A stretch of DNA of 64,000 nucleotides from Nocardiopsis sp. JB363 (lineage in GTDB: Bacteria; Actinomycetota; Actinomycetes; Streptosporangiales; Streptosporangiaceae), in NCBI RefSeq assembly GCF_900143625.1, contig NZ_FRFF01000088.1:19563-83562 (forward strand). The letters run 5' to 3'. The position numbers were made by a program, and so were the translations under genes. The notes beneath the pieces are model-generated. The model did no database searches. It was not told the DNA's origin and saw only the letters and a program-made list of their open reading frames with translations. Positions 54,793 to 64,000 of the stretch are shown here, one piece after another. Within the stretch, counting starts at the first letter, position 1. Every line of letters begins with the position of its first letter.

Positions 54793-55803
54793 ATGCGCGA
54801 GGTTCCCCCGGTCGAAGACCTGGGCGAGGGGTTGTGGAGCATCCCCGTACCCGTCCCCCACAACCCGATCGGCTTCACTTACGTCTACGTCCTCTCCGCC
54901 ACCGGCGGCCCCGTCCTCATCGACACCGGTTGGAACCACGACGACTCCTGGACCGCGCTGGTCGAGGGCCTGGCCCGGACCGGCCACGGCGTCGACGAGG
55001 TCCAGGGCGCCGTCGTCACCCACTTCCACCCGGACCACTCCGGCCTGACCGGCCGCCTGCGCGAGGCCTCCGACGCGTGGATCGCCATGCACCCCCGGGA
55101 CATCGCCATCCTGGAGAACCTGGCCGGACAGGCCCCGGAAGAGCGCGCCGCCTCGATGGTCGCGCAGATGACCCGCGCCGGGTTCCCCGCCGAGGACGTG
55201 GACGCCTTCCGGGCCTCCCCCACGGTCTTCCGATCCCCCGCCATCCCCGACCGGACCCTCGGCGACGGTGAACCGCTCGACATCCCCGGGGTGGCCCTGC
55301 GCGCCGTGTGGACCCCCGGACACACCCCCGGCCACCTGTGCCTGCACCTGGCCGATCGGGACCTGTTGTTCACCGGCGACCACGTCCTGCCCCGCATCAC
55401 CCCGCACGTGGGCCAGTTCCCCCTCGACTCCACCAAGGGCGACCCGCTCGGCGACTTCCTGTCGTCCCAGGCGCGCACCGGACGCCTGCCCGACGCCGAA
55501 CGCCTGCTATGCCTTCCCTCACACGAGCAGCGCTTCACCGGATTGCCCGAGCGGACCCGGGCCATCATCGACCACCACGAGGAGCGCCTGGCGCGGATGG
55601 CGGACCTTCTCCGCAAGGGCCCCACCACCCTGTGGGAACTCACCTCCGGCCTGGAATGGCGCCGCTCTTGGGAAGACATGCGCGTCTCGGCCCGACACAT
55701 GGCCACTTCCGAGACGGCCGCCCATCTACGCACCCTGGAGGAGCGTGGTCTGGTCGAACGGGACGGTTCGATGGAGCTGCCCCGGTGGGCCACCATCACC
55801 TGA
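54793..55803 (+). CDS. MBL-fold metallohydrolase with C-terminal helical module
   Basis: 336 residues. Zinc motif THFHPDHSG, VWTPGHTPGHLCLHL, the bridging Asp in LFTGDHVLPRITPH. The C-terminal 70 residues (TTLWELTSGLEWRRSW, RHMATSETAAHLRTLEERGLVERDG) resemble a winged-helix module seen in LACTB2-like hydrolases. LACTB2-like enzymes hydrolyse RNA or thioesters; the KstR-like control hints at a thioester. ATG at 54793 (MREVPPVEDLG); a GTG at 54784 is possible. The frame upstream to 54658 covers the operator and is not coding. Confidence 0.85.
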   Translation: MREVPPVEDLGEGLWSIPVPVPHNPIGFTYVYVLSATGGPVLIDTGWNHDDSWTALVEGLARTGHGVDEVQGAVVTHFHPDHSGLTGRLREASDAWIAMHPRDIAILENLAGQAPEERAASMVAQMTRAGFPAEDVDAFRASPTVFRSPAIPDRTLGDGEPLDIPGVALRAVWTPGHTPGHLCLHLADRDLLFTGDHVLPRITPHVGQFPLDSTKGDPLGDFLSSQARTGRLPDAERLLCLPSHEQRFTGLPERTRAIIDHHEERLARMADLLRKGPTTLWELTSGLEWRRSWEDMRVSARHMATSETAAHLRTLEERGLVERDGSMELPRWATIT

Positions 55804-55985
55804 ACCGACCACCGGGAATAGGATCCCTCTAGCCGAAGCCCGGCGCCGACCCTGAGTGAACTCGCGAGTAACATATGGGTGCGCCCACACAGACCCGACG
55901 GCGACCATCCGACGGGCGAGACCCGCGACCGGCCCGAAGGCGAACGGCGGCTGCCGGGCACGCGACCCAACGAAGAGGTGGACTC

Positions 55986-57338
55986 TTGACCCAGTCGGGC
56001 ACAAGCACGGGACCGACCCCAGGGCCGTCCGGCGGGCGCCGCCCCCTGCGCGTCGCCCTCCTGTCGTATCGGAGCAAACAGCACGTGGGCGGACAGGGCG
56101 TGTACGTACGCCACCTGTCCCGCGAACTCGCCGCACTCGGCCACCAGGTCACCGTCTTCTCCGGCCAGCCCTATCCCGTCCTGGACGAGGGCGTCACCCT
56201 GGAGAAAATCCCCTCTCTGGACCTGTACAACGACGCCGATCCCTTCGCCACCCCGCCCCTCCGCCAATGGCGCGACTGGATCGACGTCCTCGAAATCGCC
56301 ACCATGTGGACCGCCGGGTTCCCCGAACCGCTCACCTACTCGCTGCGCGCCAACCGCGAACTCCGCCGCCGCCTCGACGAGTTCGACGTCGTCCACGACA
56401 ACCAGACCCTCGGATGGGGCCTGCTCGGCATCCAGTCCGCCGGCCTGCCCCTGGTCACCACCATCCACCACCCCATCAGCGTCGACCGCCGCATCGAGCT
56501 CGCGGAGGCCAAAGGCCTCCAGAAACTCTCCAAGCGACGCTGGTACGGGTTCGTGAAGATGCAGGCCCGCGTCGCCCGCCGACTCGACCCCATCCTCGTG
56601 CCCTCCCAATCCTCCGCCGACGACATCGCCCGCGAGTTCGGGGTCGACCCGGCCACCATGGAGGTCACCCCGCTGGGCGTGGACACCCGTTACTTCCACC
56701 CGCGCCCCGACGTGGAACGCATCCCCGGCCGCATCGTGTGCACCGCCAGCGCCGACAGCCCGCTCAAGGGTGTCGCCGTCCTGCTGCGCGCCGCCGCCAA
56801 ACTCGCCACCGAACGCGACGTCACCCTGACCATCGTCAGCAAGCCCCGCCCCGGCGGTCCCACCGACCGTCTCGTCGACGAACTCGACCTGCGCGACCGC
56901 ATCCAGTTCGTCAGCGGCATCGACGACGAGGAACTGGGCCGCCTCATCGCCGGCGCACAGATCGCCGTCGTCCCCTCCTTCTACGAAGGCTTCTCCCTGC
57001 CCGCGGTGGAGGCCATGGCCTGCGGTACCCCGCTCATCGCCAGCCACGCCGGAGCCCTGCCCGAGGTCGTCGGCACCGACGGCGACGCCGGTCGCCTCAT
57101 CCCCCCTGGCGACCCCGAACTCCTGGCCGCAGAACTCGCCTCCCTGTTCGACGACGACGCCGAACGTGAGCGCATGAGCGCCGCCGCCTGGCGCCGTGTC
57201 CAGGAACGGTTCACCTGGAAGGCCGTCGCCGAGCTGACCGCGCAGCGCTACGCCTCCACCATCACCGCCGTCAAAGGGACCGGCCCCGGCGACGACCACC
57301 GACCCACGCCCGTGCGGGCCCGCGCGAACGGCGCCTGA
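55986..57338 (+). CDS. GT4-type glycosyltransferase
   Basis: 450 residues, GT-B fold. N-half: YRSKQHVGGQGVYVRHLSRELA, HDNQTLGWGLLG. C-half: VTPLGVDTRYF, SADSPLKGV, then the E-x7-E motif FYEGFSLPAVEAMACGTPLIA for the nucleotide sugar. Retaining GT4 enzymes build lipid-linked glycans or secreted polysaccharides. TTG at 55986 with GAGGTGG upstream; a GTG-less frame before it is non-coding. First of three co-directional genes. Confidence 0.9.
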   Translation: MTQSGTSTGPTPGPSGGRRPLRVALLSYRSKQHVGGQGVYVRHLSRELAALGHQVTVFSGQPYPVLDEGVTLEKIPSLDLYNDADPFATPPLRQWRDWIDVLEIATMWTAGFPEPLTYSLRANRELRRRLDEFDVVHDNQTLGWGLLGIQSAGLPLVTTIHHPISVDRRIELAEAKGLQKLSKRRWYGFVKMQARVARRLDPILVPSQSSADDIAREFGVDPATMEVTPLGVDTRYFHPRPDVERIPGRIVCTASADSPLKGVAVLLRAAAKLATERDVTLTIVSKPRPGGPTDRLVDELDLRDRIQFVSGIDDEELGRLIAGAQIAVVPSFYEGFSLPAVEAMACGTPLIASHAGALPEVVGTDGDAGRLIPPGDPELLAAELASLFDDDAERERMSAAAWRRVQERFTWKAVAELTAQRYASTITAVKGTGPGDDHRPTPVRARANGA

Positions 57339-57391
57339 CCCGGCAGGTCGCGCACACCCAGACCCGCAGCACCATCCCTAGGGAGCCTCCA

Positions 57392-58123
57392 CTGATCACC
57401 GTCGACTTCAACCTGTTCCCCGTCGGCCCGGGCCAACGCGTTCTCGACCTGGGCTGTGGTGGTGGCCGCCACGCCTTCGAGGTCTACCGCCGCGGCGCGG
57501 ACGTGGTCGCCTTCGACCAGAACGTCGACGATCTCGCCGAGGTCGAGACCATGTTCGCGGCCATGGCCCAAGAGGGTGAGGCCCCCGCGTCCGCCAAGGC
57601 CGAGACCGTCAAGGGCGACGCCCTCGACATGCCCTTCGACAACGACGCCTTCGACCGCGTCGTCGCCGCCGAGATCTTCGAGCACCTGCCGCACGACACC
57701 GCCGCCATGAAGGAGCTGTACCGGGTCCTCAGGCCCGGCGGCATCGCGGCCGTCACCGTGCCCAGCTTCCTGCCCGAACGCATCTGCTGGGCGCTCTCGG
57801 AGGAGTACCACACCAACGAGGGCGGCCACATCCGCATCTACACCCGCGCCGAGCTGGAGGCCAAGCTCAAGGCCACCGGCTTCGAGATCGGGCCCCACCA
57901 CCACGCGCACGCCCTCCACGCGCCCTACTGGTGGATCAAGTGCGCTGTGGGCACCGACGACAACGACCACCCGGCGGCCAAGGCCTACCATGACCTGCTG
58001 GTCTGGGACATGCTCCAGGCCCCCAAGGTGACCCGGATCGCGGAGAGACTCCTCAACCCGATCATCGGCAAGAGCGTCATCGTGTACGTCCGCAAGCCGC
58101 TCGCGGCCGACGTGTCCGACTGA
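57392..58123 (+). CDS. Class I SAM methyltransferase (probable CTG start)
   Basis: 243 residues if begun at CTG 57392. GGGAG sits six bases before it and the protein starts LITVDFNLFPVGPGQRVLDL, with the SAM motif VLDLGCGGGRHAFEV right after. The only ATG/GTG downstream (GTG 57503) would delete motif I, so the CTG (or another non-standard start) must be used. Later motifs: DALDMPFDNDAFD, AAEIFEHLP, VLRPGGIAAVTVP. Its stop overlaps the next ATG by one base. Substrate unknown. Confidence 0.85.
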   Translation: MITVDFNLFPVGPGQRVLDLGCGGGRHAFEVYRRGADVVAFDQNVDDLAEVETMFAAMAQEGEAPASAKAETVKGDALDMPFDNDAFDRVVAAEIFEHLPHDTAAMKELYRVLRPGGIAAVTVPSFLPERICWALSEEYHTNEGGHIRIYTRAELEAKLKATGFEIGPHHHAHALHAPYWWIKCAVGTDDNDHPAAKAYHDLLVWDMLQAPKVTRIAERLLNPIIGKSVIVYVRKPLAADVSD

Positions 58124-59199
58124 TGGCCACCGCACCCGCGCCCAACGACCCCGACGCCCTCCACCTCCCCGGGATCCTCAGCACCGAACAGCTGTACCGG
58201 TCCGCGGACTACCTGGTGCACGCCCAGGAGCCCGACGGCGCCATCCCGTGGTTCCCCGGCGGCCACGCCGACGTGTGGGACCACGTGGAGTGCGCCATGG
58301 CCCTGACCGTGACCGGGCTGCTCGTGCCCGAACACGCCGAGGCCGCTCGGCGCGCCTACCGGTGGTTGTCGACGAGCCGCCACCCGAACGGCGGTTGGCC
58401 CGCCAAGTTCCGCCAGGGAAGTCCCGTCACGGGGCTGCGCGAGGCCAACCACGCCGCGTACCCGGCCGTGGGCGTGTTCCACCACCTGCTCACCACCGGC
58501 GACACCGCGTTCGCCGAGGAGCTGTGGCCTACCGTGGAGAGCGGGCTGGAATTCGTGCTGGCGTTGCGCGGCGACCACGGGGAGATCCTGTGGGCCCGCG
58601 ACGAGGACGGATCGCCCGGCGACCACGCCCTGCTCACGGTCTGCTCCAGCGTGCACCACGCCCTGCGTTGCGGCGCCTCGCTGGGCGCCCGACTGGGTCG
58701 GGAACGGCCCGAGTGGGACGCCGCCGCCGACCGGCTCGCCGTCCTCATCAACGACCGTGAGGAACTGTTCGCCGACCGCTCCCGCTTCTCGATGGACTGG
58801 TTCTACCCGATCCTGGGCGGAGCGGTCCGGGGGGACGACGCCAAGGCGCGCCTCGCCGACCACTGGGACACCTTCGTCGTGCCCGGTCTGGGCGTGCGCT
58901 GCGTCAGCGACCAGCCGTGGGTGACCGCCGCGGAGTCCTCCGAGCTGGTGCTCACACTGACCGCCATGGGTGAGACCGACACCGCGGTGCGCATCCTGCG
59001 GGAGGTCCAGCACCTGCGCGACCCCGACGACGGCGTCTACTGGACCGGCTACCAGTTCGCCGAACAGGTGCGCTGGCCGGTCGAACGCAGCACCTGGACG
59101 ACCGCCGCGGTCGTACTGGCCGTGGACGCCCTCACCCGCACCACCCCCGGTTCACGGGTGTTCCTGCACAGCTGGGACACCGAATCGGTGGTCGTCTGA
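58123..59199 (+). CDS. Prenyltransferase/terpene-cyclase-like alpha/alpha-toroid protein
   Basis: 358 residues, helical toroid of the prenyltransferase/squalene-cyclase superfamily: repeated helix pairs with Gln/Trp-type turns (DGAIPWFPGG, HPNGGWPAKFRQG, HGEILWARDEDG, PDDGVYWTGYQ). No DxDD of class II cyclases and no CaaX zinc triad is evident, so it may be a non-classical enzyme or a binding protein for a lipid. Start overlaps the methyltransferase stop (TGATG), implying a stoichiometric partner. Confidence 0.8.
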   Translation: MATAPAPNDPDALHLPGILSTEQLYRSADYLVHAQEPDGAIPWFPGGHADVWDHVECAMALTVTGLLVPEHAEAARRAYRWLSTSRHPNGGWPAKFRQGSPVTGLREANHAAYPAVGVFHHLLTTGDTAFAEELWPTVESGLEFVLALRGDHGEILWARDEDGSPGDHALLTVCSSVHHALRCGASLGARLGRERPEWDAAADRLAVLINDREELFADRSRFSMDWFYPILGGAVRGDDAKARLADHWDTFVVPGLGVRCVSDQPWVTAAESSELVLTLTAMGETDTAVRILREVQHLRDPDDGVYWTGYQFAEQVRWPVERSTWTTAAVVLAVDALTRTTPGSRVFLHSWDTESVVV

Positions 59200-59214
59200 G
59201 GGTTCACACGACAA

Positions 59215-59255
59215 CGGCGAGGGCCCCGCACCGATTCGGTACGGGGCCCTCGCCG
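59215..59255. terminator. Bidirectional hairpin terminator
   Basis: CGGCGAGGGCCCCG and its complement with an inner ACCG/CGGT pair around ATT, between the convergent toroid-protein gene and the PBP stop at 59266. Confidence 0.85.
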
Positions 59256-59265
59256 TGTGCGGACG

Positions 59266-62200
59266 CTAACCGTCCTCGCTACGGGTCGTCGGTGGCATCT
59301 CGGGGATACCCGGATCCTCCGGCCATCCCGGGTCCTCCGGCACTTCCGGGATCTCCGGATCTTCAGGGATCTCCGGGATCTCGGGCTCCGGCGGCTCCTC
59401 CGGTTCCTGCGGTTCCTGAGGTTCCTGCGGCACCTGAGGTTCCTGGGGTTCCTGCGGTTCCTGGGTGGCCGGGTCCGGCGCCCAGTTCTCCGTGGTGCCG
59501 TCGAACGCCGGGTCCGGGAACGAACCCCGGTCGTACCCCTCCATCGCGCGGCTCATGTACGAGTTCCACATCGATGCGGGCAGACCGCCACCGGAGATGT
59601 TGTGCCCCGGGATGCTGAAGCTCTCGTTGTTCCCGCTGTACACACCGACGGCCGTCGACAGCTGTGGGGTGTAACCCACGAACCAGGCGGCGACGCTGCC
59701 ATCGGTCGTACCGGTCTTGCCCGCGACCGGGTGGTTCGCCAACTGCGCGGCGGTACCGGTACCGCCGTTGACGACCCCCTCCAGGGCGTGGGTGACGTCC
59801 GAGGCCGTGGTCTCCTCCAGAGCACGGTTCTCGGCCACCTCGGGCCGCTCGTCGTCGCCCGCCTGGTTCACGACCTCCTTGACGACGTGCGCCTCCATGT
59901 GCACACCACCGTTCGCGAAGGTCCCGAACCCGCTGGCCTGGTCGACCGGGCGGACGCTGCTCGCGCCCAACGGCATGACCGGCACCAGCTGGTTGTCGTC
60001 GATGCTGCCCTCGGGAAGACCCACGTCGTAGGCGGTCTGTCGGACTTCCTCGAAGCCGACCTCCTGCGCCAGTTCGACGAAGCCCAGGTTGTTGGAGACC
60101 TGGGTGGCCTGGGTCAACGTCATGACCCCGCCGGGAGCGTTGCCCGCGTTCTGCACCCGGGACCCTTGGACGTCCTGCGGACCACGACCGTCCACCGTGG
60201 AGTTCAGGCCATAGCCCTGTTCCAGGGCGGTGGCCAGCACGTACGGTTTGAACGCCGAACCGGCCTGCGCGGCGCCCAGGAAGGCGCTGTCGTACTGGTT
60301 GGCGACGTAGTCGTGACCGCCGTAGAACGCCTTGACCTCACCGGTGGCGGGGTCGATGGTGGTCAGACCGATGTTGACCCCCTCCGGGAGGGTCTCCGGT
60401 GCCACCATCGCCTCGACCGACTCATAGGCCGCGTCCATCATGCCCTTGTCGAAGGTCGTGACGATCTTGTAGCCCTGCCGGTTGATGTGGTCCTCGGTAT
60501 AGCCGAGGTCCTCCAGTTCACTCAGCGCTTCCTGGAGCATGTAGCCGTTGTAGCCGCTGATGTCGCCGCCGGCCATCGGCTTCTCCGGCTCGGGCGCGGG
60601 GAACTCCATCTGGTCGGCCTCGGCCTGGGTGATGGCCTCTGTCGTGACCATGCCGTTGATGACGTACTGCCACCGGTTCTCCATCGCGGGCGTGGTCTCC
60701 ACGTCCGCCTGACCGAACCGGGTCGGCTGCTGAATGGCGGCGGCCAGGAAGGCCGATTCCTCCGCGGTGAGCTCGCCGACGTCCTTGTGGTAGTACGCCT
60801 GAGCGGCGGCCTGGATGCCGTAGGCCTGACGACCGAAGTAGATGGTGTTGAGGTACTGCTCCATCACCCACTCCTTGTCCTCGTTCTGGTCCACCTTGAT
60901 CGCGATGATGATCTCTTGGACCTTGCGGGCCACGGTCTGCTCCAGGGACACCCCTTCGTAGTAGTTGCGCACCATCTGCTGAGTGACGGTCGAGCCACCC
61001 TGCACCTGCTCACCGGTGACCGTGGACCACACCGCGCGCGCGGTACCGCTCACCGACACACCCGGCTCGGTCCAAAAGCCCCGGTCCTCCGCGGAGATGA
61101 CCGCTTCGACGACGTGGTCGCCACCGGCGGTCATGTCCTCGTAATCGACCACCTCACGGTCAGTACCGCGGTAGGCGAACTCCGTCTCACCATCGGCGAA
61201 GTAGAACGTCGATCCCTGCTCGACCGCGTCGGCCTTGGCCGCGTCCGGGATCTCCACCGTGGAGTAGAAGAACGCGAACACGCCGCCGGCCACGATGATC
61301 ATCAGACCCGTGACCACCAGGAACACGCGCAGGATGCGCCACCACAGCGGCTTCTTGGGCTTCTGCTTCTTATCGTCCTTGGATCCCTTGTCACCGGGGC
61401 CCTTCGGACCACCCGGACCGCCGGGTGGGCCCTTGGGCCCACCGGGGCCGGCCGGGCCACCGGGACCACCGAGACCGCCGGGAACGGCATGTGCCGAGGC
61501 GGGCGAAGCGGCCGCGCCGGCGAGCCCGCCCGCGGCGGCGGCCGAGGGGTCATCGTCCTTGCCCTCGCGGTCCGACACGTAGTCGGAGAACCGCCGAGGC
61601 TGCGGCCAGATCTCGTCATCGACCGGAGCCGCCTGTTGCTCGGTGGTCCGGTCGGTGTCCTCGGGAACCTCCGGCTTCTCCTCCGGTGGAGGAGCGGAGA
61701 AAGCGACCGCGCCGGCACCGGGCGCGGGCATGGCCTCGGTCCGTTGGTCCTCGTCGTCCGCTTTGGATTCGGTCCCCACCGCTTCGGTGGCCGTACCCTC
61801 GTCTGGTTCGACGTCGGTCTCTTTGTCGAGTCCGTCGTCGGATCCGGTCTCCGAGGGCGGAGTGAAGGGCAGCGTCTCGGGCCCGGCGGTCGCGTCGGCC
61901 GCGGCCAGCGGAGAATCCACCCCGTCCGGCCCCGTGGGGCCCTCAGCGACCTCCCCGGGTTCGGGATCGTCTGTCTCGCCCTCTTGTGCGGGGCCCTGCT
62001 CCTTCGGCTCCTCAGCAGCGCTTTCGGCGCTCTCGCCACTCTCGCCGCTTTCGGCGTCCGTCTCGCCCTCGTTCGCCTGAGCGAGGTTCGGGAGCGGGAA
62101 GACACCGGTCGCCTCGTTGTCGGGATCCGTGGTTTCGGCGCTCTCCGTGTCCTCCGTGTCCTCCGTGTCCTCCGTGTCCTCCGGGGCCTCGGCCGCGAAG

Positions 62201-62673
62201 GGGGCAGCGGAGGTGGAGGGCTCGGAGTCCGAGTCGCCAACGGCCTCAGTAGCGGTGTCGGAGTCGGCCTCCTCGGAGTCACCGGCCTCCGGGGCGTCCC
62301 CGGGTTCGGTGTTCAGCTCGGAAGATGGAACGTCGTCCATTCCGTAACCCTGGGAGGCCAGGTTCTTGGCCACCCGATCACGGAAGAATGTTCCACTGGT
62401 CTTGAATGCGGAGGCCCCACCGGCGATGAATTCCGGTTCGGGAGCGTCATCCCCTCCGGGATCCGCCTCCGGTTCTGCGGGGGGAGACCCCTCGGATTTG
62501 TCATCACCGGTAGTGGGTACATCACCCTGGGGCGTCGCTTGACTGGACAGTTCCTCTGCAGAGGCATCGTTCGTCTCCGGCGTGTTCGAGTCGGGACGCT
62601 GTCCATCCGTCCCGCCCTCGCCGTGTGTGCTCTCGCTCAGCTCCCCGCCCCCATGACAAATCACGTCCGGCAC
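59266..62673 (-). CDS. Class A penicillin-binding protein with giant acidic cytoplasmic extension
   Basis: 1,135 residues; ordinary class A PBPs have 700-850. Residues 1-440: mostly acidic, Glu/Asp/Ser/Pro-rich, with EDT repeats near 165-176, then a Gly/Pro/Lys stretch and KKQKPKK before TM 442-470. GT51: Glu529 in ISAEDRGFW, QGGSTVTQQ, RKVQEIIIAIK. Transpeptidase: S806 in AGSAFKPY, S860-N-N, K986-T-G-T. C-terminal QEP/PEIPE repeats. It polymerises and cross-links peptidoglycan. GTG start with AGGA upstream. The 1,180-codon antisense frame is spurious. Confidence 0.95.
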   Translation of the reverse strand: MPDVICHGGGELSESTHGEGGTDGQRPDSNTPETNDASAEELSSQATPQGDVPTTGDDKSEGSPPAEPEADPGGDDAPEPEFIAGGASAFKTSGTFFRDRVAKNLASQGYGMDDVPSSELNTEPGDAPEAGDSEEADSDTATEAVGDSDSEPSTSAAPFAAEAPEDTEDTEDTEDTESAETTDPDNEATGVFPLPNLAQANEGETDAESGESGESAESAAEEPKEQGPAQEGETDDPEPGEVAEGPTGPDGVDSPLAAADATAGPETLPFTPPSETGSDDGLDKETDVEPDEGTATEAVGTESKADDEDQRTEAMPAPGAGAVAFSAPPPEEKPEVPEDTDRTTEQQAAPVDDEIWPQPRRFSDYVSDREGKDDDPSAAAAGGLAGAAASPASAHAVPGGLGGPGGPAGPGGPKGPPGGPGGPKGPGDKGSKDDKKQKPKKPLWWRILRVFLVVTGLMIIVAGGVFAFFYSTVEIPDAAKADAVEQGSTFYFADGETEFAYRGTDREVVDYEDMTAGGDHVVEAVISAEDRGFWTEPGVSVSGTARAVWSTVTGEQVQGGSTVTQQMVRNYYEGVSLEQTVARKVQEIIIAIKVDQNEDKEWVMEQYLNTIYFGRQAYGIQAAAQAYYHKDVGELTAEESAFLAAAIQQPTRFGQADVETTPAMENRWQYVINGMVTTEAITQAEADQMEFPAPEPEKPMAGGDISGYNGYMLQEALSELEDLGYTEDHINRQGYKIVTTFDKGMMDAAYESVEAMVAPETLPEGVNIGLTTIDPATGEVKAFYGGHDYVANQYDSAFLGAAQAGSAFKPYVLATALEQGYGLNSTVDGRGPQDVQGSRVQNAGNAPGGVMTLTQATQVSNNLGFVELAQEVGFEEVRQTAYDVGLPEGSIDDNQLVPVMPLGASSVRPVDQASGFGTFANGGVHMEAHVVKEVVNQAGDDERPEVAENRALEETTASDVTHALEGVVNGGTGTAAQLANHPVAGKTGTTDGSVAAWFVGYTPQLSTAVGVYSGNNESFSIPGHNISGGGLPASMWNSYMSRAMEGYDRGSFPDPAFDGTTENWAPDPATQEPQEPQEPQVPQEPQEPQEPEEPPEPEIPEIPEDPEIPEVPEDPGWPEDPGIPEMPPTTRSEDG
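62144..62180 (-). repeat. 9-bp tandem repeat inside the PBP gene
   Basis: About four copies of TCCGTGTCC, encoding EDTEDTEDTEDT. Such in-frame units are prone to length change; only the disordered tail would be affected. Confidence 0.8.
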
Positions 62674-62941
62674 CGTGCCGTCCTGGTGTTTGACGCGCGA
62701 GTACCCCTGATCGGTTCAGTTCGAATCAGGACTGAAGCGGTATCCCGGGGAAAATCGCCACCATCGCTCCACCCTCACCGCTACGATACCCGCCCGTAAC
62801 TGTGTCAAGGTCGAATCCGTAACCGCACGGTGACTTCTTACCGAGGGCTTACCCTCGACCGGCGTGTCACATGGTGTTGGACGGATCACCATGTGCTCCA
62901 AGGGGAGAACGCCCCCTTGGATCCGCGAGAACCGCGTCGGA

Positions 62942-63825
<884 letters not shown>

Positions 63826-64000
63826 CCTGAGGTTGTCGGGCGTCTCATGGGTGTCTGGTGGGGACGCCTGAGGTAGAGCCCCTTGGGGTTGTGGGGTGGG
63901 GTGGGGTGAGCGTGTGGGGCGACTGGGGTCGTTTTCCTGGAGGTTGTCGGGCGTGTGCCGGGTTGTTGGTGGTGCGCCTGAGGGGGTGTCCCTGCTGGTT
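63826..64000 (+). repeat. GT-rich imperfect direct repeat, about 110-bp period
   Basis: Two copies of about 65 bases, at 63826-63890 and 63936-64000, start CCTG(G)AGGTTGTCGGGCGT and share CGCCTGAGG in the second half. An earlier fragment with TGCGTCTGAGGAGGCC at 63802 matches the end of the unit. The strand is strongly G/T-rich. The second copy is cut by the window edge, so a longer array is possible. Confidence 0.6.

Noticed and set aside
59395..59470. Tandem GTTCCTGCG-like units near the PBP C-terminus as an intergenic repeat
   Set aside because: They are in frame and encode the QEP repeats of the PBP tail.
59257..62799. 1,180-codon open frame on the plus strand
   Set aside because: Exactly antisense to the PBP. 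The translation is repetitive Arg/Leu/Val/Gly with no domain, a side effect of high-GC codon third positions.

Overview
The window reads as chromosomal DNA of a high-GC actinobacterium. The evidence is roughly 70% GC, frequent GTG/TTG starts, a tandem glycine riboswitch ahead of gcvT, an Asp23/Gls24 envelope-stress cluster, TetR/LacI regulators with short palindromic operators, a type-3 Asp-type thermolabile asparaginase and a very large class A PBP. The gene content resembles Nocardiopsis or relatives (Streptosporangiales), but genus is an inference. I see no rRNA, insertion sequence, prophage or CRISPR array. The left end cuts through a fructosamine-kinase gene, and the right end runs into a non-coding GT-rich repeat.

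Layout. 1-5.3 kb (minus): fructosamine kinase, low-molecular-weight tyrosine phosphatase, then a three-gene signalling operon (receiver-PP2C phosphatase, CHASE3 histidine kinase, single-domain response regulator). 5.7-7.6 kb: heme oxygenase with two matching palindromes at its promoter and a TetR regulator behind it. 7.7-17.5 kb: mixed metabolism, namely exonuclease, asparaginase, a ferredoxin reductase/ferredoxin convergent pair, proline iminopeptidase, DUF4429 protein, acyl-CoA synthetase, type I DAHP synthase and a class D beta-lactamase-like protein. 17.6-22.3 kb: glycine cleavage and serine module (glycine riboswitch, gcvT, gcvH, glyA, sdaA), which routes glycine and one-carbon units to serine and pyruvate. 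23.9-26.8 kb (minus): an Asp23/Gls24 operon headed by an unannotated 34-residue ORF.

26.9-39.2 kb: purU, a fold-type III PLP enzyme, DUF3618 protein, CDP-alcohol phosphatidyltransferase, peroxiredoxin, an odd tRNA (UAG anticodon, no long variable arm), a membrane Ser/Thr kinase, an M16 peptidase pair, a lipoprotein, SppA and a flavin reductase. 39.2-46.1 kb: a catabolic operon (TRAP transporter dctQMP, 3-dehydroshikimate dehydratase, shikimate/quinate dehydrogenase) divergent from a LacI regulator with a clear operator. 46.1-49.6 kb: an OpuC-type glycine betaine/choline ABC importer. 49.7-52.3 kb: HAD hydrolase, then NrtR-like regulator divergent from nadA. 52.4-55.8 kb: a sigma-like protein with a membrane segment, then a KstR-like TetR divergent from an MBL-fold hydrolase, with two KstR-like palindromes between them.

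55.9-63.6 kb is the best candidate for an undescribed system. A tightly packed trio (GT4 glycosyltransferase, methyltransferase with an apparent CTG start, terpene-cyclase-like alpha/alpha-toroid protein) is followed by a convergent class A PBP carrying about 440 cytoplasmic, mostly acidic residues and by a second methyltransferase. The trio suggests an uncharacterised lipid- or isoprenoid-linked glycan pathway. The product cannot be read from sequence.
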